Assembly: GCA_964409485.1 (NCBI GenBank)
Contig: CAYPDM010000075.1
Coordinates: 1-7,136, forward strand
Direction of reading: 5' to 3'
DNA: 7,136 nt
DNA from: JAFGPF01 sp964409485
GTDB lineage: Bacteria; Chloroflexota; Dehalococcoidia; Dehalococcoidales; RBG-16-60-22
Position 1 is the first letter of the stretch; every line of letters begins with the position of its first letter. The notes under the pieces were generated by a model that was not told where the DNA came from, made no database searches, and worked only from the letters and a program-made list of their open reading frames with translations. Made by a program: the position numbers and the translations under genes. Shown here piece by piece: positions 1 to 5,156 of this stretch.

Positions 1-98
1 GCATCCGATATCTGGTCGCACATCTTGTCCGGGTGCCCTTCGGTAACCGACTCCGATGTGAGCATGTAATTCGCTGAAGTTGCAAAACTATTGGACAT
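1..98 (-). CDS. metK: S-adenosylmethionine synthetase, N-terminal fragment (runs off window start)
   Basis: Makes S-adenosylmethionine from methionine and ATP in the cytoplasm. Only the first 32 codons and two bases of the next are inside the window. Reading leftward from the ATG at 98, the protein contains LTSESVTEGHPDKMCDQISD at residues 13-32. This is the highly conserved MetK N-terminus, with the ATP-binding His and Asp of the GHPDK motif at residues 22 and 24. The start at 98 is chosen because a clear GGAGG lies just upstream (about 105-110). The internal Met12, where many MetK proteins begin, has no Shine-Dalgarno sequence. The gene starts 34 bases after the ahcY stop on the same strand, so the two are probably co-transcribed, and both act in the SAM methylation cycle. 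The family call is very secure; the rest of the gene cannot be judged. Confidence 0.96.
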   Translation of the reverse strand, partial: MSNSFATSANYMLTSESVTEGHPDKMCDQISD

Positions 99-132
99 CT
101 TGTTCCTCCGTTTCATCAGTTTTATGCAGTCG

Positions 133-1398
133 CTACGTTCCTTCTTCCCAGCTGGACAGGTATTTCTGCTGTTCATCCGTAAGGGCATCGATGGCCACGC
201 CCATTGCCCGCAGCTTAAGCCGGGCCACCTCTTTATCTATCTCCTCGGGGACCGGGTGGACTTTAATCTCCAGTTTCCCCTTATTTTTAACCATGTATTC
301 CGCGCACAGCGCCTGGTTGGCGAAACTCATATCCATCACGCTGGCCGGGTGCCCCTCCGCCGCCGCCAGATTTATCAGTCTCCCCTCCCCCAGCAGGTAA
401 AGGCAGCGTCCGTCCCTAAGAGAGTACTCCTCGACAAAAGTGCGGATGGTGCGTTTCTTTTTAGTCATGGCTTCCAGCGCCGGGATATCTATTTCCGCGT
501 TGAAGTGTCCGCTGTTGGCCAGGATAGCGCCGTCTTTCATTACCTGGAAATGCGCTTCGTCGATGACGCTCTTGTCCCCCGTAACCGTAATAAAGATATC
601 GCCCACCACGGCTGCCTCCAGCAGAGGCATAACCTGAAATCCGTCCATGACCGCCTCCAGGGCGCGTACCGGCTCCACCTCCACGACGATAACGTGGGCT
701 CCCAGGCCTTTGGCCCGCATGGCGACGCCGTGTCCGCACCAGCCGTAGCCGCAGACCACCACTTTCTTCCCCGCCCAGAGGATATTGGTGGCGCGGGTAA
801 TACCATCGATGGTGCTCTGGCCGGTACCGTAGCGATTATCGAAGAGGTGCTTTGTCTGGGCGTCATTCACCGCAATCATGGGATACTTCAGCTTCCCGTC
901 GTTATGCATGCTGCGCAGGCGGATAATCCCGGTAGTAGTCTCCTCGGCCCCGCCGATAACATCGGCGATAAGGTCGCTGCGCCTGGTATGAATCGTAGTA
1001 ACGAGGTCGGCGCCGTCATCAACGGTAATATGGGGTTTGCTGTCCAGGGCGGAATTGATATGCATATAGTAGGTATCATCATCCTCGCCCTTGATGGCAT
1101 ACGTCGGAATGGTGTATTCCACCAGCGCCGCCGCAACGTCGTCCTGCGTGCTAAGCGGATTAGACGCGCACAGGGTCAGCTCTGCCCCGCCCGCCTTTAA
1201 TGCAAGCGCCAGATTGGCTGTTTCCGTGGTAATGTGGAGACACCCGGCAATGCGTATTCCCTTTAGAGGTTTCTCCGCCGTAAATCTCTCCCTGATAAGA
1301 CGCACCACCGGCATCTCCCGGTAGGCCCACTCGATGCGCTGCCTCCCGGTTTCCGCCAGCGACATATCTTTTACATCATAATTTTTACTTGCAGTCAT
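133..1398 (-). CDS. ahcY: S-adenosylhomocysteinase (short, archaeal/Thermotoga-like form)
   Basis: A 421-aa cytosolic NAD-dependent enzyme that reversibly splits S-adenosylhomocysteine to adenosine and homocysteine, relieving product inhibition of methyltransferases. Visible motifs are the substrate-site segment CLHITTET (residues 53-60), STQDD (83-87), DDGADL (127-132), EETTTG (152-157), the NDAQTKHLFDNRYG segment with the catalytic Lys183 and Asp187 equivalents, GHF (His298) and GHP (His350). The NAD-binding glycine loop is GYGWCGHG (217-224), where most bacterial and eukaryotic enzymes have GYGDVGKG. The protein ends in YLSSWEEGT and lacks the C-terminal KPDHYRY tail that reaches into the partner subunit's NAD site in the long form. 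Its length and loop match the shorter archaeal/Thermotoga group. The ATG at 1398 follows a GGGGAG box. The Cys4 gene lies 24 bases upstream and metK 34 bases downstream, forming one SAM-cycle operon. An S-inosylhomocysteine hydrolase activity, known in methanogens, is a less likely alternative. Confidence 0.95.
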   Translation of the reverse strand: MTASKNYDVKDMSLAETGRQRIEWAYREMPVVRLIRERFTAEKPLKGIRIAGCLHITTETANLALALKAGGAELTLCASNPLSTQDDVAAALVEYTIPTYAIKGEDDDTYYMHINSALDSKPHITVDDGADLVTTIHTRRSDLIADVIGGAEETTTGIIRLRSMHNDGKLKYPMIAVNDAQTKHLFDNRYGTGQSTIDGITRATNILWAGKKVVVCGYGWCGHGVAMRAKGLGAHVIVVEVEPVRALEAVMDGFQVMPLLEAAVVGDIFITVTGDKSVIDEAHFQVMKDGAILANSGHFNAEIDIPALEAMTKKKRTIRTFVEEYSLRDGRCLYLLGEGRLINLAAAEGHPASVMDMSFANQALCAEYMVKNKGKLEIKVHPVPEEIDKEVARLKLRAMGVAIDALTDEQQKYLSSWEEGT

Positions 1399-1422
1399 CT
1401 GCTACTCCCCTTCCATAAGCGA

Positions 1423-1632
1423 CTATTTCCTGTTGTTACTTTCTTTCGGTCTGCCGCCCTTATGAAGACGCGGGTTTTCCGCGGGGCAATCCTCCAGCGG
1501 CACCGGGCAATCAAGGCAGGTCTCTCTGCCGTATTCCTTACACCCGTCCATCCATGGCACCTGACCGTTAAACTGCCCGGATAAAGGGTGCTTACTCTCC
1601 TCTTCCTTCGACGGTCTGCCTGCCTTACCCAT
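1423..1632 (-). CDS. Small Cys4 protein with two flanking GRP motifs, function unknown
   Basis: A 69-aa protein that I cannot assign to a named family. It has four cysteines at 31, 39, 42 and 49, arranged C-x7-C-x2-C-x6-C within GCKEYGRETCLDCPVPLEDC. This is the size and spacing of a small metal knuckle (zinc or iron-sulfur). On each side is a short basic segment with a Gly-Arg-Pro core: KAGRPSK (3-9) and KGGRPKE (58-64). Both resemble the core of an AT-hook DNA-binding motif. The rest is highly charged and low in hydrophobic residues, with no signal peptide or membrane segment, so a cytoplasmic nucleic-acid-binding or regulatory role is plausible but inferred. The start at 1632 is supported by an AGGTGA box three bases upstream. 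It is the first gene of the ahcY-metK operon, 24 bases before ahcY, with a candidate promoter at 1678-1683. The ORF's reality is fairly well supported by the RBS, the clustered cysteines and the operon fit. Confidence 0.8.
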   Translation of the reverse strand: MGKAGRPSKEEESKHPLSGQFNGQVPWMDGCKEYGRETCLDCPVPLEDCPAENPRLHKGGRPKESNNRK

Positions 1633-1677
1633 TATTCACCTGACTCGATTCTTAAGGTATCCCCATCCTGATTTAAC

Positions 1678-1706
1678 ATTATATTACCCGCACAGGCTTA
1701 AAATTC
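1678..1706 (-). promoter_or_regulatory. Candidate promoter of the Cys4-ahcY-metK operon
   Basis: Read on the minus strand, a perfect TATAAT occupies 1678-1683. Seventeen bases upstream is a weak -35 hexamer, GAATTT (1701-1706). Transcription would begin near 1670, giving a 5' leader of about 38 bases before the ATG at 1632. That is too short to hold a known SAM or SAH riboswitch. The -10 box and placement are good; the -35 box is poor. Confidence 0.45.
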
Positions 1707-1746
1707 TATCGAATAATTATGTTTTGTATTAATCTACTATGATACT

Positions 1747-1763
1747 TTATCTAAGATAGATAA
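1747..1763. repeat. Perfect 7-bp inverted repeat, possible operator
   Basis: TTATCTA-AGA-TAGATAA is a perfect dyad with 7-bp arms and a 3-base centre. It lies about 40-60 bases upstream of the candidate -35 box of the Cys4-ahcY-metK operon, a normal position for a regulator-binding site. The TATCTA half-site recurs at 1915-1920. The symmetry is directly visible; the operator role is inferred. Confidence 0.4.
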
Positions 1764-1890
1764 TTCAAACATGGATTTTGGACAGATGTCATGCTTTTCA
1801 CGGACGCGTCTGCGGTCGCAACCGGCCTTTTCGGTTCGGGACAGGTTATACATGCTGCAATATATGATACAACAGATAGGTGGCTAATAC

Positions 1891-1909
1891 AAGTCCAATA
1901 TTTGGACTT
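1891..1909. repeat. Perfect 8-bp inverted repeat downstream of the cyclotransferase-like gene
   Basis: AAGTCCAA-TAT-TTGGACTT is a perfect palindrome with 8-bp arms and a 3-base loop. It lies 26 bases beyond the stop of the minus-strand gene at 1935. As RNA it would form a stable short hairpin, but on the minus strand it is not followed by a T-run, so a Rho-independent terminator is only weakly supported. A protein-binding site is an equal alternative. An AGATAG/CTATCT pair (1874-1879 and 1914-1919) flanks it asymmetrically. Confidence 0.4.
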
Positions 1910-1934
1910 TTGTCTATCTACGCGCATTAAACGT

Positions 1935-2327
1935 TCAGGCAATTCCCCAGTCACGGTACCCCTGCCGTATAATCTCCCCGTATTTTTCAGATGGCCGGGA
2001 GTCTTCCATCTGCCCGGACTTTATATAGGTCACGGCCTGGTAAGGCTCGTTGTCTTCATCGAATACGGTTACATTCAGCCTGGCGTAGCCTGGTTCGAAT
2101 TTATCCAGCTGCCGGAGACAGGCCTCGCTTACTTCATAGATTGCGCCCCGCACCTTTTCCCCCCGGAACGACTTTACGGTGGCTTTACCGCCGCGCCACT
2201 CCCGCGACCAGCCGGTGAATACTATCCTGTAGTTGGGTAAAACCGCCACGAACAGGGGCTTACTGTCCGGACAGCGCGCCGCCATCTGTTTTTTACTAAG
2301 GTTGCTGGCATAGGCGAAATAGTACAT
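1935..2327 (-). CDS. Gamma-glutamylcyclotransferase-like (GGCT/AIG2 fold) protein
   Basis: A 130-aa protein of the gamma-glutamylcyclotransferase-like superfamily. Members cyclise gamma-glutamyl groups from dipeptides, amines or glutathione-like compounds, releasing 5-oxoproline. The N-terminal MYYFAYASNL (1-10) matches the family's substrate-binding YGSNL loop. GAIYEVS (61-67) is the characteristic central strand. The expected catalytic acid is Glu78 in LDKFEPGY. The C-terminal RPSEKYGEIIRQGYRDWGI matches the PSxxYxxxIxxGA helix near the end of the family. Length is typical of the single-domain cytosolic form. The ATG at 2327 is preceded by an AAGGTG box at 2333-2338. It follows the tiny CCGHPGEPGC gene on the same strand, so the two may share a promoter near 2608. 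The true substrate cannot be read from the sequence, and no glutathione gene is nearby. Confidence 0.88.
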   Translation of the reverse strand: MYYFAYASNLSKKQMAARCPDSKPLFVAVLPNYRIVFTGWSREWRGGKATVKSFRGEKVRGAIYEVSEACLRQLDKFEPGYARLNVTVFDEDNEPYQAVTYIKSGQMEDSRPSEKYGEIIRQGYRDWGIA

Positions 2328-2367
2328 TTTTACACCTTAAAACGGCTGTTATCCATTTACGCTGACT

Positions 2368-2427
2368 TTAATGATGATGTCCGTGCTCCGCCACTTCTCC
2401 CCCACCGGGGGACGATGTCGCCGTCTG
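2368..2427 (-). other. In-frame extension after the UGA, ending in HGHHH
   Basis: These 19 sense codons plus TAA continue the frame of the tiny CCGHPGEPGC gene beyond its UGA (2428-2430). They encode QTATSSPGGGEVAEHGHHH. A run of 19 codons without a stop is not unusual by chance, so openness alone proves nothing. The His-rich end and the hairpin inside this stretch are what make translation through the UGA worth considering. If translated, the gap to the next gene's ATG at 2327 shrinks from 100 to 40 bases. Confidence 0.35.
2398..2412 (-). promoter_or_regulatory. SECIS-like hairpin with GGU apical loop
   Basis: Read as minus-strand RNA, UCCCCC-GGU-GGGGGA forms a perfect 6-bp stem closed by a GGU loop. 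The GGU begins 21 bases after the upstream in-frame UGA; in E. coli fdhF the loop GGU begins 18 bases after its UGA. Weaker pairing below (GCGACAU with AAGUGGC, with mismatches) could lengthen the stem. SelB-binding bacterial SECIS elements have this position and a GG(U) apical loop. No T-run follows, so it is not a typical terminator. Confidence 0.4.
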
Positions 2428-2571
2428 TCAGCAGCCGGGCTCGCCGGGGTGCCCGCAGCAGCTCTGATGTTTCCATATCTTGATGAAGTTATTACGGAAA
2501 ACCAGATACAGCTTTCTGTGTAACGGCATGGGCGCTGACATATTGGTAAAGAATGCTCGCAGGCTCGGCAT
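2428..2571 (-). CDS. Tiny CCGHPGEPGC-tail protein, possible selenoprotein by UGA readthrough
   Basis: A 47-aa frame if the ATG at 2571 is used; ATGs at 2541 and 2529 would give 37 and 33 aa. None of the three has a good Shine-Dalgarno, so the start is uncertain. The protein has a basic, aromatic middle (HRKLYLVFRNNFIKIWKHQS) followed by the cysteine motif CCGHPGEPGC immediately before a UGA. The middle could lie along a membrane surface, but no clear transmembrane segment is seen. I have an unverified impression that small proteins with similar endings occur in Chloroflexota genomes; I know no function. In the same frame, reading past the UGA gives QTATSSPGGGEVAEHGHHH and then a TAA at 2368-2370. 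If the UGA encodes selenocysteine, the product would be about 67 aa with adjacent Cys-Sec and a His-rich end. A TATAAT at 2608-2613 gives a plausible promoter, and the cyclotransferase-like gene lies downstream. Confidence 0.65.
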   Translation of the reverse strand: MPSLRAFFTNMSAPMPLHRKLYLVFRNNFIKIWKHQSCCGHPGEPGC

Positions 2572-2607
2572 ATACTTTAAAATCCATATTCGGATATCGT
2601 CGCTTCA

Positions 2608-2636
2608 ATTATAGTACAACTCGGTCGCCAATGGAA
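2608..2636 (-). promoter_or_regulatory. Candidate promoter for the tiny gene and the cyclotransferase-like gene
   Basis: A perfect TATAAT on the minus strand at 2608-2613 places a transcript start near 2601, about 30 bases before the ATG at 2571. The -35 position (2631-2636, TTCCAT) is poor. It is divergent from the glgC promoter about 55 bases away, so the two directions may share control. Confidence 0.4.
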
Positions 2637-2663
2637 CTTAACGGGAGTATTACCCGCTTGTGG

Positions 2664-2692
2664 TTGACATCTTAAGGCGATACATATAACAT
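2664..2692 (+). promoter_or_regulatory. Promoter of the glgC-galT-nitroreductase genes
   Basis: A perfect TTGACA (2664-2669) is followed after 17 bases by TAACAT (2687-2692), a 4/6 match to the -10 consensus, in an AT-rich setting. Transcription would start near 2699, leaving a leader of about 37 bases before the glgC ATG. This is the best sigma-70-type promoter in the window. Confidence 0.6.
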
Positions 2693-2735
2693 AATTAAGC
2701 AGCCATATATAAAATTTTACAATCAGGGGTAATAT

Positions 2736-4007
2736 ATGCACAGGTTGCTGGCTGTCATTCTGGCGGGGGGTACGGGGGAGCGCTTGAGCATCCTGTCTCA
2801 AGAGCGCGCTAAACCGGCGGTTTCATTCGCCGGGAAATACCGCATTATAGATTTCTCCCTAAGCAATTGCGTCAACTCCGGCATTTTTAATGTCATCGTT
2901 CTCACCCAGTACCAGCCGGTCTCCATCACCGAACACATCGGCATAGGCGCGCCCTGGGGCCTGGTGCCGCCGGACAGGAACATAAGGCTGTTGCAACCCT
3001 ACCTGGCACGTGAAGAAGGCCGGGACTGGTATAAAGGTACGGCCGACGCCGTCTTTCAGAACCTCGACCGCATCGAAGCCGAGGATATCGACGAGGTTCT
3101 CATACTTAGCGGCGACCACGTTTACAAGATGGACTACTCCGCCATGCTCGAATTTCACCGGGGAAACGGCGCGGATGTCACCCTGGCCATCACACGCATG
3201 CCGGAAGAAGACCTGTACCGGTTCGGTACCGTCGTTCAAGACGAAAAAGGGCAGATAACCCGCTTTCAGGAAAAGGTGAAGAATCCCCAGAGCAATATGG
3301 TCTCCATGGGCGTATATATTTTCAACCTTAAGACTCTCCGGCAGTGTTTGAATGAAAGAACAGGCCATGATTTCGGCAGAAACATATTTCCCAAGATGGC
3401 AAATAAATTCCGGATGTTCGCCTATACTTACAACGGCTACTGGCGCGATATCGGCACCGTGGAAAGCCTCTGGCAGTCCAATATGGAGGTGCTGGCAATG
3501 TCCCAGCCGTTCCTGTCCGATATCGACTGGCCCCTGTACACCAGGGAAATAGAAGTCCCGCCGACCAAGCTCGGCGATAACGCCACCGTCACCAATTGCC
3601 TGCTTTCCGGAGGCTGTAAAATAGAAGGTCGCATTGAACACTCCATCATATCGCCGGGCGTTCAGGTGGCCGAAGGCGCCGTTATAAAAGATTCGATTGT
3701 CATGGATAACACCAGTATCGGCCCCAATAGCGTTATCGACCGTTCCATCCTGGACAAGGAAATAACCATAGAAGCCGACTGTCATATCGGCTTCGGCGAC
3801 GATTACCGTATCAACCGCAGTAATCCCCAGGTCTTAAATACCGGATTGACCATCGTCGGCAAGCGGTCCACAATTCCTCACGGTCATAAGATAGGCCGCA
3901 ATTGCATTATTTATGACAGCGTCGCAGAAGGTGACTTCACCGATTCCGAGGTGCAAAGCGGCGAGACTATCAAACCGAAACGCAAGCCGATCCGTATAAA
4001 GGCGTAG
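2736..4007 (+). CDS. glgC: Glucose-1-phosphate adenylyltransferase (ADP-glucose pyrophosphorylase)
   Basis: A 423-aa cytosolic enzyme that makes ADP-glucose from glucose-1-phosphate and ATP, normally the committed step to glycogen. The N-terminal nucleotidyltransferase domain shows LAGGTGERLSILSQERAKP (residues 9-27), followed by the KYRIIDF segment (34-40), WYKGTADAV (98-106), the catalytic SGDHVYKMDY with Asp127, the glucose-1-phosphate Lys180 in FQEK, and GYWRDIGTVESLW (234-246). From about residue 283 the sequence becomes hexapeptide repeats of a left-handed beta-helix, as in GlgC. The length is close to the E. coli enzyme's 431. FQEKV replaces the usual FxEKP, a mild change. An AGGGG box (2725-2729) precedes the ATG. 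It opens a plus-strand run with a galT-like gene 52 bases downstream. No glgA or glgB is in view, so the ADP-glucose could feed glycogen made elsewhere or the trehalose genes nearby. Confidence 0.93.
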   Translation: MHRLLAVILAGGTGERLSILSQERAKPAVSFAGKYRIIDFSLSNCVNSGIFNVIVLTQYQPVSITEHIGIGAPWGLVPPDRNIRLLQPYLAREEGRDWYKGTADAVFQNLDRIEAEDIDEVLILSGDHVYKMDYSAMLEFHRGNGADVTLAITRMPEEDLYRFGTVVQDEKGQITRFQEKVKNPQSNMVSMGVYIFNLKTLRQCLNERTGHDFGRNIFPKMANKFRMFAYTYNGYWRDIGTVESLWQSNMEVLAMSQPFLSDIDWPLYTREIEVPPTKLGDNATVTNCLLSGGCKIEGRIEHSIISPGVQVAEGAVIKDSIVMDNTSIGPNSVIDRSILDKEITIEADCHIGFGDDYRINRSNPQVLNTGLTIVGKRSTIPHGHKIGRNCIIYDSVAEGDFTDSEVQSGETIKPKRKPIRIKA

Positions 4008-4030
4008 ACGCTTTAAAGAATCGGCGTTCA

Positions 4031-4056
4031 TCCCTTATTTACCCGTAAAAAGGGGG
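4031..4056 (+). promoter_or_regulatory. Hairpin covering the galT-like gene's ribosome binding site
   Basis: The bases CCCTT (4032-4036) and TTTA (4038-4041) can pair with TAAA (4046-4049) and AAGGG (4050-4054) around a CCCG loop, leaving one bulged A. A further U-G pair is possible at 4031/4055. The strand on the right contains the AGGGGG Shine-Dalgarno (4051-4056) for the ATG at 4060, so the folded RNA would hide it. The pairing is visible in the sequence; a role in translational control is inferred. Confidence 0.4.
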
Positions 4057-4059
4057 CGA

Positions 4060-5109
4060 ATGTCTGAATTAAGGCAGGATATCACTACCAAAGAGTGGGT
4101 GATTGTAGCCCCGGAAAGGGGCAAACGCCCCCGGGACAGGCCGAAGGCTAAAGCCGCCGCCGCTGATGAGCTTCCTGCCCGGGATGCAGAGTGTCCTTTC
4201 TGCCCCGGCAATGAATCGAAAACGCCGACTGAAGTCTTCAGAATACCGGACCCTGACAAACCCTCCGATTGGTCGGTAAGAGTGGTGCCCAACCGGTTCG
4301 CCGCGCTGACAACCCAGGGTGACACTACCAGGACGGAGGAGGGACCATTTTTCCGCAAGATGGGCGGTTACGGCGTCCACGAGGTTATTATCGACAGTCC
4401 GTTCCACAACACGCCACTGGCACTGATGCCTTACGAGCAGGTAGAGAGGGTATTAACCGCGTACCAGGAAAGGTATAACGCCATAAAGAAAGACCGGGAA
4501 ATCAGGCATATCACCATATTTAAAAACGTCGGATGGGCGGCGGGAACATCGCTGGCCCATCCCCACTCACAGCTGGTAGGGACACCCATCATGGCCACCT
4601 ACTACCACCGCAAGTTTGATGTTGCCCACGACTATTACGCCGATATGGGGAGATGCCTCTACTGCGACCTGATTGCCTGGGACCTCAAGGAGGGAGACAA
4701 GCGGGTCGTGGCCGAGACTAACGATTTTATCGTCGTCCACCCGTATGCTTCGCACGTACCTTACGAGACCTGGATACTTCCCAAGTCACACTGCGCTTCT
4801 TTCGGCCTGTTTCCGGCTACCCAATTTCCCGAGCTGGCCCGGGTATTAAAAGATGTAACCTATTGCCTCTATCAGGGCTTGGATAATCCCGCCTACAACC
4901 TGGTTATCGACAGCACGACGACGTATGATGAAGACGACCCCTATTACCACTGGCATATCAGGATAATACCCAGACTGTCCACCATCGCCGGATTCGAAAT
5001 GGGCTCGGGTATATACATAAGTACTTCCCTGCCGGAAGAGACCGCCGAATATATGAGGCAGATAGCCCTGTCCTGTCCCGATGATGTGTGCATCGCCTTT
5101 ACCAAATAA
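4060..5109 (+). CDS. galT: GalT-family nucleotidyltransferase (galactose-1-phosphate uridylyltransferase or ADP-sugar phosphorylase)
   Basis: A 349-aa member of the GalT branch of the HIT superfamily. Classical GalT moves UMP between UDP-glucose and galactose-1-phosphate through a nucleotidyl-histidine intermediate. The zinc site is visible as CPFC (Cys45, Cys48), His116 and His167. The active-site motif is HPHSQ (167-171), with His169 the expected nucleophile. A second CLYC pair lies at 199-202, and YYHWHIRIIPR (295-305) is the C-terminal conserved strand. The overall length is normal for the family. The start is set by the AGGGGG box before 4060. Because it directly follows glgC, an ADP-glucose phosphorylase activity like that of the Arabidopsis GalT-like protein At5g18200 is a real alternative, and no galK or galE is nearby to support the Leloir pathway. 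Family membership is secure; the nucleotide and sugar used are not. Confidence 0.9.
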   Translation: MSELRQDITTKEWVIVAPERGKRPRDRPKAKAAAADELPARDAECPFCPGNESKTPTEVFRIPDPDKPSDWSVRVVPNRFAALTTQGDTTRTEEGPFFRKMGGYGVHEVIIDSPFHNTPLALMPYEQVERVLTAYQERYNAIKKDREIRHITIFKNVGWAAGTSLAHPHSQLVGTPIMATYYHRKFDVAHDYYADMGRCLYCDLIAWDLKEGDKRVVAETNDFIVVHPYASHVPYETWILPKSHCASFGLFPATQFPELARVLKDVTYCLYQGLDNPAYNLVIDSTTTYDEDDPYYHWHIRIIPRLSTIAGFEMGSGIYISTSLPEETAEYMRQIALSCPDDVCIAFTK

Positions 5110-5156
5110 GCGATTTGCCTGCTTAAGTCATTCAGATAAGAAGGAGATTATTTACC

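Larger units (their letters stand above)
1633..1934. other. Intergenic region with palindromes, no convincing gene
   Basis: About 300 bases lie between the end of the gamma-glutamylcyclotransferase-like gene and the start of the Cys4 gene. The stretch is AT-rich compared with its flanks. It contains the operon promoter, two perfect short inverted repeats (1747-1763 and 1891-1909), and a partial direct repeat of the form TTTGGAC-N4-GTC (1777-1790 and 1901-1914). Open frames on both strands here have no ribosome binding sites and no recognisable protein motifs. No canonical hairpin plus T-run terminator was found for the gene ending at 1935. Confidence 0.6.

Noticed and set aside
91..1200. Long plus-strand open frame (369 codons) opposite ahcY
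   Set aside because: It is antisense to a gene with complete S-adenosylhomocysteinase motifs, has no ribosome binding site or recognisable domain, and is explained by third-position bias of the real gene.
1633..1680. SAM or SAH riboswitch upstream of the ahcY-metK operon
   Set aside because: The predicted leader is only about 38 bases, and I see no conserved riboswitch core there or in the short gaps inside the operon.
1820..1836. AACCG...CGGTT hairpin as a terminator
   Set aside because: The stem is only 5 bp and no T-run follows on either strand.
1751..1954. Minus-strand 67-codon frame downstream of the cyclotransferase-like gene
   Set aside because: It overlaps the end of that gene, has no ribosome binding site, and crosses the palindromes in a stretch with intergenic composition.
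1791..2240. Plus-strand open frame of 149 codons across the palindromic gap and the cyclotransferase-like gene
   Set aside because: Most of it is antisense to the well-supported minus-strand gene, with no Shine-Dalgarno before its ATG and no known motif.
2398..2412. C5/G5 hairpin as a Rho-independent terminator
   Set aside because: The minus-strand sequence after it is GAAGTGGCGG, with no T-run, so the terminator reading is weaker than the SECIS-like reading.
2859..3785. Minus-strand open frame of 308 codons opposite glgC
   Set aside because: The opposite strand encodes an unmistakable GlgC. The antisense product has no coherent domain.
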